From positions 1-35,609 of IMG/VR virus record IMGVR_UViG_3300037882_001090: DNA of 35,609 bases; one strand, written 5' to 3'. A program made the translations under genes and the position numbers. This document shows positions 13,189 to 21,526 of this stretch, in pieces. A model generated the notes under the pieces. It saw nothing but the letters and a program-made list of their open reading frames with translations. It made no database searches and had not been told where the DNA came from. This stretch comes from a virus. Position 1 is the first letter of the stretch. Each line of letters opens with the position of its first letter.

Positions 13189-13365
13189 ATGGCAAGTGAG
13201 TTCGGCACAGACATCGACAACATTCTAGCCCGTGGTGCTTCAACGTGGACTAACGAGGAAGCCAAGCAAATTGAAGGCTTGATTATCGCGTTCGGACGTG
13301 ATAAGGTGCGTAAAGTAATGGAAGAAATCAGGGGTGGTGAGAAACCACAGCCGATAACCGAGTAA
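13189..13365 (+). CDS. Hypothetical protein before terminase (58 aa)
   Basis: The start at MASEFGTD (ATG 13189) lies just after the previous stop. The frame is open back to 13048, but that would double-code 140 bp. The product is helical (TWTNEEAKQIEGLIIAFGRDKVRKVMEEIRGG). It lies 9 bp before the small terminase. No family recognised; the ribosome site is weak. Confidence 0.65.
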   Translation: MASEFGTDIDNILARGASTWTNEEAKQIEGLIIAFGRDKVRKVMEEIRGGEKPQPITE

Positions 13366-13374
13366 AGGCATACC

Positions 13375-13779
13375 ATGGGACGGCCTTCATCATACACACC
13401 AGAGCTAGGTAGTAAGATATGCGAAGGTATTGCACAGGGCACAAGCCTAGTAAGAGTATGTTACGCGCTAGATATTGATTATGGCACTGTTTATGACTGG
13501 ATTAAGAAAAATCCAGATTTTGCCGATAACTACACGCACGCACGCGAGGCTCAAGCCGATTACTTAGCTGATGGTGTTCTTGACATAGCCGATGATTCAA
13601 CACTTCAGGCGGATGACAGGCGGGTTAAGATTGACGCTAGAAAATGGTATGCTGGAAAACTCAAGCCCAAAAAATACGGAGACAAGATAGGCGTTGGTCA
13701 GGCTGACGGCTTAGAGCCCATGAAACAGGATGTCAGCCTTATGGTGGAATTTGTTAATGCCAGCAATCCAGCTTCCTGA
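13375..13779 (+). CDS. terS: Terminase small subunit
   Basis: Recognises the packaging site and recruits the large subunit. Seen: the family opening GRPSSYTPELGSKICEGIAQGTSLVRVCYALDIDYGTVYDWIKKNPDFADNY (a helix-turn-helix at residues 2-50), then AREAQADYLADGVLDIADD and a conserved RRVKIDARKWYAGKLKPKKYGDK motif. The 134-residue length is normal. AAAGG precedes the ATG. Its last codons overlap the original start of the large terminase at 13757, the usual terS-terL arrangement. Confidence 0.85.
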   Translation: MGRPSSYTPELGSKICEGIAQGTSLVRVCYALDIDYGTVYDWIKKNPDFADNYTHAREAQADYLADGVLDIADDSTLQADDRRVKIDARKWYAGKLKPKKYGDKIGVGQADGLEPMKQDVSLMVEFVNASNPAS

Positions 13780-13843
13780 AAAAGCCCAGTGCCTATTCAA
13801 GCCCTCAAGGTATAAAATACTTTACAACAAACTTTATAAGTGA
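13757..13843 (+). pseudogene. terL: Truncated 5' fragment of terL (copy 1)
   Basis: ATG 13757 has a ribosome site (GGTGGA, 8 bp away) and reads 23 terminase codons up to RYKILY, then NKLYK and TGA (13841-13843). The conserved 60 bases (13766-13825) encode the same 20 residues as 14567-14626 except Cys/Ala and Lys/Arg, yet 16 of 20 codons differ. The break comes exactly before the P-loop. It is the ancestral terminase start left behind when the endonuclease gene and a second copy of the 5' end were inserted. Confidence 0.85.
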
Positions 13844-13856
13844 TATAAAGTTTCTC

Positions 13857-14564
13857 ATGAAAGTTATAAAGCTAGAAAAAATACACAATAGGACAAGAAA
13901 CAGGCCGCTGAAAGATTATTCAGGGCAGGTTTTTGGCCGCTTAACAGCAATCGAATTGGTGAGCCGAGACGAAAGCTCTAACAATAGGCATATTTGGCGA
14001 TTTCTGTGTGAATGCGGTACAATCAAGGATATAAGAATTCCGACCGTTAGGAATGGCACAACAAAGTCATGTGGCTGCATTGCCAAGGAAACCCTGATAA
14101 GAAGAAACACTGTCCACGGATTATCAAGATCTAACAAGAAAGAATACCGTTCATGGAAGGATATGCGAGCTAGGTGCTTTAATCCAATGGACACCGATTT
14201 TCATAGCTATGGCGGGCGTGGAATCACTGTTTGTGAGCGCTGGAATGACTTTGCGTCATTTTTTGCTGATATGGGAAAAAAGCCAACACCAAAACATACA
14301 ATTGACAGGGTTGATGTAAACGGCAACTATGAGCCGTCTAATTGCAGGTGGGCTGATGCAGAAACACAAGCAAACAATAAACGCAATAATCGTAAGCTAG
14401 AGCATAATGGCGAAACTAAAACATTAAGCCAAATAAGTCGTGACAATAACATAGAGAGAAGAGTTGTTTCGTATAGATTAGGCGTAGGTATGAACATAGA
14501 AGAGGCCGTAAAAAACATTGATTTTAGAAAAAGGAATTCCCCCATTAAAGGATTTTCCGCATGA
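13857..14564 (+). CDS. HNH homing endonuclease inserted in terL
   Basis: A free-standing homing endonuclease of the phage type with a zinc-binding N-terminal half (CECG...SCGC, residues about 51-80), the conserved block YRSWKDMRARCFNP...YGGRGITVCERWNDFASFFADMG, and an HNH-like core HTIDRVDVNGNYEPSNCRWA followed by QANNKRNNR. The C-terminal 45 residues (HNGETKTLSQISRDNN) resemble a NUMOD-type DNA-binding helix. It sits between the truncated and re-started large terminase, and its TGA overlaps the new terL ATG as ATGA. Such enzymes spread by cutting alleles that lack the insertion. Confidence 0.85.
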   Translation: MKVIKLEKIHNRTRNRPLKDYSGQVFGRLTAIELVSRDESSNNRHIWRFLCECGTIKDIRIPTVRNGTTKSCGCIAKETLIRRNTVHGLSRSNKKEYRSWKDMRARCFNPMDTDFHSYGGRGITVCERWNDFASFFADMGKKPTPKHTIDRVDVNGNYEPSNCRWADAETQANNKRNNRKLEHNGETKTLSQISRDNNIERRVVSYRLGVGMNIEEAVKNIDFRKRNSPIKGFSA

Positions 14565-15823
14565 CTATTCAGCTCCCTGAGAAGGCTCAAGCGCTGTTTA
14601 GGCCATCGCGCTACAAAATCCTTTATGGGGGGCGATAACGAGGGGGAGCAAAGAGTCAAAGCATAGCGCGTGCGTTACTCATTCAAGGTGCGGCAGAAAA
14701 GCATAAGATACTCTGCGCTCGTGAAATTCAGAAGTCTATCGGTGAATCGGTGCATAGCTTACTCGCTGAGCAAATAGAGCAACTTGGCTTGCAAAACTTC
14801 TACACCGTGCAGAAAGCCAACATATACGGCAAGAACGGCACTGAATTCTTGTTTGCTGGACTTCGTACCAATATCAGCAACATTAAATCAATCCCTAATA
14901 TCACCCGCGCATGGGTAGAAGAAGCGCAAAGCGTATCTAAGGCTAGTATGTCGGTACTCATTCCAACGGTACGCGCTGAAGGTTCTGAAATATGGCTATC
15001 GTTCAACCCTGAGCTGGAAGATGATTACATTTATCAGAACTATGTGGTTTACCCTCCAGATGATGCAATGGTGGTAAAGATAGGCTGGCAAGATAACCCG
15101 TGGTTTCCTGATGTGCTAAAGAAAGAGATGGAAGGCCTAAAGAAACGCTCCCTTTCGGAATATGAGAATGTGTGGGAGGGAAAGCCCAAGCAGGCGATTG
15201 AAGGCGCAATCTTTGCCAACGAAATTAATCAAGCTGCCCTTGAGGGTAGAATAACGAAGGTTCCACTTGCCGCAGGTGTTCCTGTACAGACATTTTGGGA
15301 CTTGGGACAATCAGACAATACAGCAATATGGTTTGTGCAGATTGTCGGTATGGAGTACCGTTTAGTTGATTACTATCAGTCAAGCGGTGTTAAAATGGCG
15401 CATTACATAGAGATATTAGCAGAACGCGGGTATAAATACGGTGAGCATTGCCTCCCTCATGATGCAGAGCATGAACAGCTAGCAGCGCAGTCCACAATTA
15501 AACAACAGCTTCAGAACGCCATTAGAGATAATCCTTCGCTGGGAAGTGCAGTACGCATTGTGCCGCGCATACCTAAAAAGGCTCTAGGCATTGATGCGGC
15601 GCGCAACATCTTCGGCCAGTGTGTGTTTGACAAAGACAAAACACAGGATGGTTTACAGTGCCTACGACATTATGCCTTTGCGCTAGATGTTGAGACTGGT
15701 AAGGTAAGCAAAGAGCCTAGACACGATGCGTTTTCTCATGGAGCGGATGCGTTCTTGTGCTTTGCTCAAAACTATAAGCGGCCACAAGCAAAAGTTGGCA
15801 AATCCATTATGATGGGAAGATAA
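14561..15823 (+). CDS. terL: Terminase large subunit, interrupted by an in-frame TAA in the P-loop
   Basis: The packaging ATPase and nuclease. ATG 14561 (AAGGA 8 bp upstream) reads 25 codons ending KILYGGR, then TAA (14636-14638), then RGGAKSQSIARALL and on without stops to 15823. Without the six bases TAACGA the P-loop would be YGGRGGAKSQ, as in relatives. Further motifs are intact: Walker B RAWVEEAQ, SFNP, and nuclease acids in FWDLGQSDNTAIW, LPHDAEH and HDAFSHGADAF. Total length about 420 codons is normal. Restarting after the stop (GTG 14750) would lose the P-loop, so either recoding, for example a CGA-to-CGA hop, or a non-functional allele is implied. Confidence 0.85.
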
Positions 15824-15833
15824 ATCCCACCGC

Positions 15834-15862
15834 TTGACACGTCCAACAAATCAATATATAGT
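15834..15862 (+). promoter_or_regulatory. Sigma-70 promoter before the portal gene
   Basis: TTGACA (15834-15839), 17 bases, TATAGT (15857-15862), a near-consensus match in the 79-bp gap between terL and portal. The palindrome GCACTA-A-TAGTGC (15884-15896) lies about 20 bp past the expected start point and may be an operator or a 5' stem. This would give the virion genes a source of transcription independent of the terminase region. Confidence 0.7.
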
Positions 15863-15902
15863 CTATCACACTGCTTAATCACGGCACTAATAGTGCAACC
15901 CG

Positions 15903-18233
15903 ATGGCGGCCACACTTTCATTTGAGCGCAAAATGACAGAAGCCACGGAAAATGCCGATATTTTAGAAAGAGCAAAGAAGCGTTTCCAATACGCTAAGGA
16001 CTCGTGGTCAGAAGTTTATCTTAAAGCCAAAGAAGACCAAGAGTTCATGGGTGACCAGATGTTTGCCCAGTGGGATGAGCGAGAAGCGTTTGGTCGCGCT
16101 TCGATAGGCCGCCCAGTATTTCAGATTGACCAATTAACACAGTTTATCCATCAAGTCGAAAACGACATTCGGATGAATACCCCCACGATTAAAACCATAC
16201 CCGTTAGTGAGGGCGCAGATATTGAAACCGCCGAGGCGTTGCAGGGCGCAATTAAAGCGATTGAATACAAAAGCAATGCGGACGTTGCTTATGATACCGC
16301 CGCCAGCTTTGCGATTAAGTCGTCTTTTGGCTTTATTACGGTTGACCATGATTATGCGAATGATGCAGACTTCATCCAAGAGTTAAAAATAGAGCGGGTG
16401 GTTAATCCGCTTTCCGTATTGATTGACCCTGATTCCATAACATCCGATGGAAGCGATGCAAAATACGGCTTTATTGCGATTTCTTACACAGTAGAGGAGT
16501 TTCAAAAACTTTATCCTGACGCGGATGCTGTATCGTTTACCGACAAATCGCCCCGTCGTGACCTTAAGCTTACCGATTCAATCACCTGCGTTATTTATTA
16601 TGAGATTGAAGAAGATTACGAAGAGATGGGAATGCTTGACGATGGCTCCACCGAAGAGGCAATCAAAGGCAAAAAATACAAACACACACGAAAAATAGCC
16701 AAGCGCAAAGTAATGCGCTATAAGTTGGCTGGTAATGACGTTTTGGAAGAGGCAAGATTCCCTGGCAAATACATTCCTATTGTTCCTGTCTATGGTGAGG
16801 AATCTTGGGTGGATGGGAAACGTGGATTGTTTAGTTTAATTCGGAAAGCAAAAGATTCGCAAAAGCTTTATAACCTATCTCGCTCTATTGAGGCGGAGAT
16901 TCTCTTTAAACAGCAGCAAGCCCCCGTTCAGGCCGCTGTTGGGCAGATGGAGGGTTTTGAGGAAGATTGGAAAAATCCCGACAAGGCTATGGTGCTTTAC
17001 TATAAGCAGACAGATGTTGACGGAAACCCCGCTCCCGCTCCACAACGGCTGCAACCCCCCACAATATCTTCTGGCTATACGAATTTCTCACAAATGGCCG
17101 AGAATAACATTAGGCAAACCCTCGGCATGTATAATGCTACCGCAGGAAAGCGCGAGGGCAACGCTTCTGGTGTAGCATTGCGCCAACTCGAACAAAGCTC
17201 TGATGTTGGAAACTATCATTTCAGTGACAACCTTGTGCGCTCAATTACGCAAGTTGGCAAGATTCTTGTTTGTGCCATTCCTGAAATCATGGATAGCCCC
17301 CGCTTTGTTCAAATGATTGATAAAGAGGAAAAATCAAAAACAATTGGAATCAATGGCAAGAGAGCAAAAGAACAAGACCGCGATTACTATTTTACCAAAG
17401 ACGAAACGTATGATGTGCGGGTGGTTACGGGGCCTTCTTTCACGACACAACGCCAAGAGGCTGGTGCTGCTTACAATCAAATCATTCAAGCAATGCCTGA
17501 TTTAATGCCTGTTATTGGTGATTTAGTATTTGAGAATCAGGATACTGTCGGTTCGCAGGCCATAGCCGCAAGAATGAAAAAGTTTATTGACCCCAAGTTC
17601 TTGGATGAAAAAGAAAAAGATGGAATGCAGGACGCGCAGGCGCAGGAAGTTGATAGAATTGTCAGTGAATTGCAAGCACAGATAGGGCAACTAACGGCAG
17701 AGCTACAGAACAAGCAGGCCGATACACAACTTAAAATGGCTGAAATACAAGTTAAATCTAAAGAGGCTGAAATTAAAGAGGCTGAAATTAGGCTGAAATT
17801 GTTTCAGGCGCAAAAACCAGAGGCCGAGCAAGTGGATGACTCTTTTGACAAGGCTCTGAAGGCTAAAGAGGTAGAAATTAAAGCATATGACGCTGAAACA
17901 AAACGCATTGCGGCGTTACAAAAAAGCCCTGAAGCGCAAATGGGGATTAAATTAGACACTAGTGGTTTTCAGGTTATGAAAACACCAGAACAGCTAGAGC
18001 TTGAGCAGCGAGAGCTTGGTGTGCTTGCAGAAAAACAAGCATACGAAGCGCAAAAGGATGCTTACGAAGCAGAAAAAGAAGAGAGGGAGCGCATGGATAA
18101 AATAGCGCAAACCGAGGCATTGATTGTTGGAATAAATAGCGTTCAACAAACACTCGGCGCTTTAGTTCAGGCCGTAAGCCAGCCAATTGAAGTTGTGAGA
18201 GACGAGCAAGGCAACCTAATCGGGGCTAGATAA
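15903..18233 (+). CDS. Portal protein, P22 type
   Basis: Forms the dodecameric ring for DNA entry and exit. Matches P22-like portals in N-terminal sequence (RFQYAKDSWSEVYLKAKEDQEFMGDQMFAQWDE...GRPVFQIDQLTQFIHQVENDIRMNTPTIK), a central DPDSITSDGSDAKYGF segment, and NASGVALRQLEQSS. The C-terminal 200 residues are a long glutamine, lysine and glutamate-rich coiled coil, like the P22 barrel. The 776-residue length is close to P22 gp1 (725). The start is uncertain: ATG 15903 has no ribosome site, while ATG 15933 (MTEATEN) has GAG 7 bp upstream. Confidence 0.9.
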   Translation: MAATLSFERKMTEATENADILERAKKRFQYAKDSWSEVYLKAKEDQEFMGDQMFAQWDEREAFGRASIGRPVFQIDQLTQFIHQVENDIRMNTPTIKTIPVSEGADIETAEALQGAIKAIEYKSNADVAYDTAASFAIKSSFGFITVDHDYANDADFIQELKIERVVNPLSVLIDPDSITSDGSDAKYGFIAISYTVEEFQKLYPDADAVSFTDKSPRRDLKLTDSITCVIYYEIEEDYEEMGMLDDGSTEEAIKGKKYKHTRKIAKRKVMRYKLAGNDVLEEARFPGKYIPIVPVYGEESWVDGKRGLFSLIRKAKDSQKLYNLSRSIEAEILFKQQQAPVQAAVGQMEGFEEDWKNPDKAMVLYYKQTDVDGNPAPAPQRLQPPTISSGYTNFSQMAENNIRQTLGMYNATAGKREGNASGVALRQLEQSSDVGNYHFSDNLVRSITQVGKILVCAIPEIMDSPRFVQMIDKEEKSKTIGINGKRAKEQDRDYYFTKDETYDVRVVTGPSFTTQRQEAGAAYNQIIQAMPDLMPVIGDLVFENQDTVGSQAIAARMKKFIDPKFLDEKEKDGMQDAQAQEVDRIVSELQAQIGQLTAELQNKQADTQLKMAEIQVKSKEAEIKEAEIRLKLFQAQKPEAEQVDDSFDKALKAKEVEIKAYDAETKRIAALQKSPEAQMGIKLDTSGFQVMKTPEQLELEQRELGVLAEKQAYEAQKDAYEAEKEERERMDKIAQTEALIVGINSVQQTLGALVQAVSQPIEVVRDEQGNLIGAR

Positions 18234-18664
18234 TGTTTACAGCTGGCTTTCAAAGCTTTGCTTTTCAAACCGTTGGTAATGGTGGCGTTCCTACCCCACA
18301 AGTTTCTGGCCTTGGCTATGACGGACGACTTCCTTACCAAAGACATAGAGAAGAAGAATATCAGCGTGAGAAGATACGAAGGCAAAAATCAGAGCTAGAG
18401 AGACTAGATAGCGTTCTTAAAGAAACAAAGCGTAAGGCCGCACTTGCAGAAGAAAGCAGGCTTCTGGCTGATAAGAAAAACGCAAAACGCTTGGCACAAT
18501 TAGAGCAAGAATTCCTTAACGAGATTACTCGACTGCTCGCGGTGAGAGTTGAGATAATGGCGCGGATAAAACGCAACGAGCAAATGCTAATCTTAATGAT
18601 GGCAGTGAGGCGCAAGCGATTCCGTGCATCAACGTGGCAACAAATTATTGTTGCAAAAAAGTAA
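18233..18664 (+). CDS. Hypothetical coiled-coil protein between portal and scaffold
   Basis: Starts MFTAGFQSFAFQTVG, an opening seen in small phage structural-region proteins, followed by about 90 residues of basic coiled coil (REKIRRQKSELERLDSVLKETKRKAALAEESRLLADKKNAKRLAQLEQEFL). The C-terminus is basic. The start overlaps the portal stop as TAATG. It is probably a minor head or assembly factor from position; no family recognised. Confidence 0.75.
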   Translation: MFTAGFQSFAFQTVGNGGVPTPQVSGLGYDGRLPYQRHREEEYQREKIRRQKSELERLDSVLKETKRKAALAEESRLLADKKNAKRLAQLEQEFLNEITRLLAVRVEIMARIKRNEQMLILMMAVRRKRFRASTWQQIIVAKK

Positions 18665-18677
18665 AGGATGGTTTATT

Positions 18678-19511
18678 ATGGAAGTCGACGCTATTATTGA
18701 TGCGGCAATCGCAGAGATTGCAACCCCAGAAGCATCAAAAGAGGCCGCGCCCAATGTTGAGGCCGCTCCCGAGGAAGTTAAAACAGTTGAAAACACTGAA
18801 GATGACGGCATAAAGCCTGATTCTGAATTAACGCCAGAGCAGCTTGCTAAGCGCGAGGCTAATAGAAAATCGCACCGAGACAGCCGAGAGGCGCGGATGC
18901 GGCGCGAACTTCGAGCGGCTAAGGCCGAACTCGCAAAGGGAGCGCAACCAAAGCCAGAACCACAACAAGAAAAGCCAGGCCTACCAAAGGCTGAAGCTTT
19001 TGAAAATCTTGATGAGTGGGTTATGGCAACGGCTGAAGCCTTAGCTGAAATTAAGGTAAAGCAGAATCAGCCAACACCATTAGACGCTGAAGCGGTTAGA
19101 ACAAATACACGCATTCAGGAGCTGGCAAATAAAGAACAAGAATTTGCATCAAAAGCACCTGATTATGAAAAGCTTGTTTATCAAGACCACGCAGACCTAA
19201 TGGGACCAAATGGCGCAATGCCCGAGCATGTTGCAAGGGCACTTCTTGAGGCGGATGACGCAAGCCTAGCACTTTATACGCTAGCAAAAGAAGGAAGGCT
19301 CTATGACCTAGAAGATATGTCACCTCAACGGGTGGCAATCGAGATTGGAAGGGCTGAAGAGCGCGGCAAGTCTTACCTTGCATCCCAAAACAAAGAGAAG
19401 GTTACAAACGCGCCAGCACCTATTTCAAAGTCTGGCAGAACCACCGCTTCAGTTTCTACAAACATTCAAAAAATGGATGCAAAAGAATTGCTGGAGTGGA
19501 TTAACTCATAA
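18678..19511 (+). CDS. Scaffolding protein
   Basis: Lies directly before the coat gene, as in P22. The 277-residue protein is highly charged: an acidic N-terminal third (residues 1-60, rich in Glu and Ala), then a basic segment RKSHRDSREARMRRELRAAKAEL, a proline-rich linker, and helices to the C-terminal NIQKMDAKELLEWINS. P22 gp8 is 303 residues, mostly helical, and binds coat through its basic end. The start at ATG 18678 is chosen for AAGGATGG upstream; the open frame back to 18624 has no support. Confidence 0.75.
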   Translation: MEVDAIIDAAIAEIATPEASKEAAPNVEAAPEEVKTVENTEDDGIKPDSELTPEQLAKREANRKSHRDSREARMRRELRAAKAELAKGAQPKPEPQQEKPGLPKAEAFENLDEWVMATAEALAEIKVKQNQPTPLDAEAVRTNTRIQELANKEQEFASKAPDYEKLVYQDHADLMGPNGAMPEHVARALLEADDASLALYTLAKEGRLYDLEDMSPQRVAIEIGRAEERGKSYLASQNKEKVTNAPAPISKSGRTTASVSTNIQKMDAKELLEWINS

Positions 19512-19523
19512 GGAAACTATTTT

Positions 19524-20777
19524 ATGGCTAATGCTATTTCAACTAACAAAGCGGCCGCTGGCATCGTTGCGAAAGCAATGGCTGGTATGCTTGCTGATAA
19601 ACTTCAATTCGTAAAAGCGATTGATAAAGAAGATGGTGGAATCTTCGGTGAGAACTTTAAATCAGTTCAACCTGGCGATACTATCTATGTAAACAAGCCA
19701 GCTCGCTTTAATATCCGCACTGGCAGTACTTTTGCTGCTCAGGATATTGTTGAGGAGCGCGCATCTTTAGTGGTGAACCAAAAGCTTGGTGTTGACGTAA
19801 CGGCTACTTCAAATGAACTTGCGACTGACCTTGCAATTAAATCATGGTCTAAGCGTGTTCTTGATGGTGCTGCAAGCCGTATTGCACAAGAGGTTGAGCG
19901 CAACGTTCTATCTCAAGCTGTGCTTGCGACAAGCAATATCGTTGGTACGCCAGGCACGCCCGTAAATGCTGCATCTACCTATTTGCAGGCATTGCAGAAG
20001 CTTGATGAAAATCTTGCGCCACAAGACGACAAGCGCAAGGTACTCATCACGCCAGGCGCGAACACGGCAACAGTTGACGCACTGAAAGGCCTTTTCCAAT
20101 CTTCAGAGGAAATTGCCAAGCAGTACAAAATGGGTTATATGGGGCAGGCTCTAGGGTTTAACTTCCTAAGAAACAACCTCCTCCCGACCATCACCCACGG
20201 CACGGCAACAGGCGCAATAACAGTAACGACAACGTCTTCAGAGGGCGCAACCACACTTGCTCTTACTGGCACTGGCTCTCAAACCCTTGTTGCTGGTCAG
20301 GTGTTTACGATTGCAAACGTGTTTGCTGTACACCCAATTACGAAAGCAAGCTTGGGTTATCTGGCGCAATTCGTTGTTGCGGCTAACAACACCGCTTCTG
20401 GTGGTGCTTACACGGGCGTTACGTTCAGCGTTGGTGGTGCTAACTATGTTCGCGCAAGCAACTCTACTGCTGGCGCAGTAGGATTGCAGAACGTAAGCGC
20501 ATTGCCACAAGGCACAGCCACAGTAACGTTGGTTGGTACGGCTTCCACGGCTTACTCTCAAAACATTGCGTTCCATCCTTCTGCGATGCGTTTCTGCTCT
20601 GTTCCGCTTGTAATGCCTGATGACGTTGCGTTTAAGGCTCAAGAAACCGTTGATGGAATCACTGTTCGCGTACTGCAACAGTATCAAATCAGCGATGACA
20701 CGATGCCTATGCGCTTTGATATTTTGTTTGGTTCTTGTGTTGTGCGTCCTGAGTGGATGTGCCGCCTCACAAACTAA
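19524..20777 (+). CDS. Major capsid protein, P22 coat type
   Basis: The 417-residue coat protein of the HK97 fold in its P22 version. The N-terminal half has GDTIYVNKPARFNIRTGS and LVVNQKLGVDVTATSNELATDLAIKSWSKRVLDGAASRIAQEVERNV. The middle has PQDDKRKVLITPGANTATVDALKGLFQSSEEIAKQYKMGYMGQALGF. A threonine- and glycine-rich beta segment (about residues 230-345) lies where P22 carries its inserted domain, and the C-terminus returns to the core (FKAQETVDGITVRVLQQYQISDD). AAGGAAAC precedes the ATG. A stem-loop follows the stop. Confidence 0.9.
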   Translation: MANAISTNKAAAGIVAKAMAGMLADKLQFVKAIDKEDGGIFGENFKSVQPGDTIYVNKPARFNIRTGSTFAAQDIVEERASLVVNQKLGVDVTATSNELATDLAIKSWSKRVLDGAASRIAQEVERNVLSQAVLATSNIVGTPGTPVNAASTYLQALQKLDENLAPQDDKRKVLITPGANTATVDALKGLFQSSEEIAKQYKMGYMGQALGFNFLRNNLLPTITHGTATGAITVTTTSSEGATTLALTGTGSQTLVAGQVFTIANVFAVHPITKASLGYLAQFVVAANNTASGGAYTGVTFSVGGANYVRASNSTAGAVGLQNVSALPQGTATVTLVGTASTAYSQNIAFHPSAMRFCSVPLVMPDDVAFKAQETVDGITVRVLQQYQISDDTMPMRFDILFGSCVVRPEWMCRLTN

Positions 20778-20785
20778 TATCACTT

Positions 20786-20809
20786 GGGGGAGGATTAAAA
20801 ACCTCCCCC
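20786..20809 (+). terminator. Stem-loop after the coat gene
   Basis: GGGGGAGG (20786-20793), an 8-base A-rich loop, CCTCCCCC (20802-20809). The stem is perfect, but only TAAATCT follows, not a T-run. It could be a leaky terminator or a structure that protects the coat message and lowers expression of the genes after it. Confidence 0.55.
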
Positions 20810-20827
20810 TAAATCTATGAGGGTGTT

Positions 20828-21526
20828 ATGACAACGGCTCGCGACATTATAAAAAAAGCTTTGCAGAAAAACGGTGTGCTTGTTATGAGCGAGGCTCCAA
20901 GCGCGGATGAGGCTAGCGATGGTCTTTTTGCGCTAAACTCGATGATTTCTTCGTGGTCTAATGACTCATTAACGGTTTACGCTCGCACATGGGAAACATT
21001 TAACAACGCTATTACAAGTGGTAACTCGTCTTATACTATAGGCGTTGGCGGTAGTATTAATACTGTACGCCCAAACAACATTGTTGAGGCCTACGTCCGT
21101 CTTGCTGGTCAGGATTACGAGCTAACAATTGTTGATGACGAGTATTATAACAGCATATCTAATAAAACCTTGAGTGGAATTCCCGCTTTTATCAATTTTG
21201 ACAATGCCTATCCATTAGCCACGCTTAGGTTGTGGCCTTCACCGCAGTCAACTTATACGCTTGGCCTTGTATCAGAAAAGCCCTTCACGGAATTTTCAAC
21301 ACTAGACACCGCCGTTTCGCTTCCTAGTGGATGGGAAAAAGCACTAATCGACAACCTTGCCATAGAGCTTGCGCCAGAATACGGACAGGAACCATCTCCG
21401 TCCTTAGCAAGGGCGGCAGCAAAATCGCTCGGCTCAATAAAAACAGCCGCTGCAAAAGTTCGTGGCATGGACGCTAACATAAGAACTGGTGTTAGGTTCA
21501 ATATTTACAGTGGTACATATGTATGA
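20828..21526 (+). CDS. Head-tail connector, P22 gp4-like
   Basis: The gp4-type protein binds under the portal and closes the filled head. Seen: the family N-terminus TARDIIKKALQKNGVL...GLFALNSMISSWSNDSLTVYA, then the beta-rich middle (SSYTIGVGGSINTVRPNNIVEAYVR) and a helical end (WEKALIDNLAIELAPEYG...AAKSLGSIKTAAAKVR). The 232-residue length is somewhat longer than P22 gp4 (166). Its stop overlaps the gp10-like start as ATGA. Confidence 0.85.
   Translation: MTTARDIIKKALQKNGVLVMSEAPSADEASDGLFALNSMISSWSNDSLTVYARTWETFNNAITSGNSSYTIGVGGSINTVRPNNIVEAYVRLAGQDYELTIVDDEYYNSISNKTLSGIPAFINFDNAYPLATLRLWPSPQSTYTLGLVSEKPFTEFSTLDTAVSLPSGWEKALIDNLAIELAPEYGQEPSPSLARAAAKSLGSIKTAAAKVRGMDANIRTGVRFNIYSGTYV

Noticed and set aside
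13826-14638. Group I or II intron in terL with the HNH as its encoded protein
   Set aside because: Almost all of this interval is the HNH coding frame plus the duplicated terL codons. Too little non-coding sequence remains for an intron core, and no splice choice that removes the TAA restores YGGRGGAKS.
14561-15823. Alternative genetic code with TAA read as an amino acid
   Set aside because: TAA ends many other genes cleanly here, including terL itself at 15823, portal, coat and scaffold; only one internal TAA needs explaining.
20238-20783. 181-codon frame on the minus strand inside the coat gene
   Set aside because: A shadow of the coat gene with an arginine-, cysteine- and serine-rich composition and no plausible ribosome site.
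20786-20809. Full-strength terminator after coat
   Set aside because: The stem is strong but no T-run follows, and genes continue in the same operon without a new clear promoter; it is kept as a stem-loop of uncertain role.
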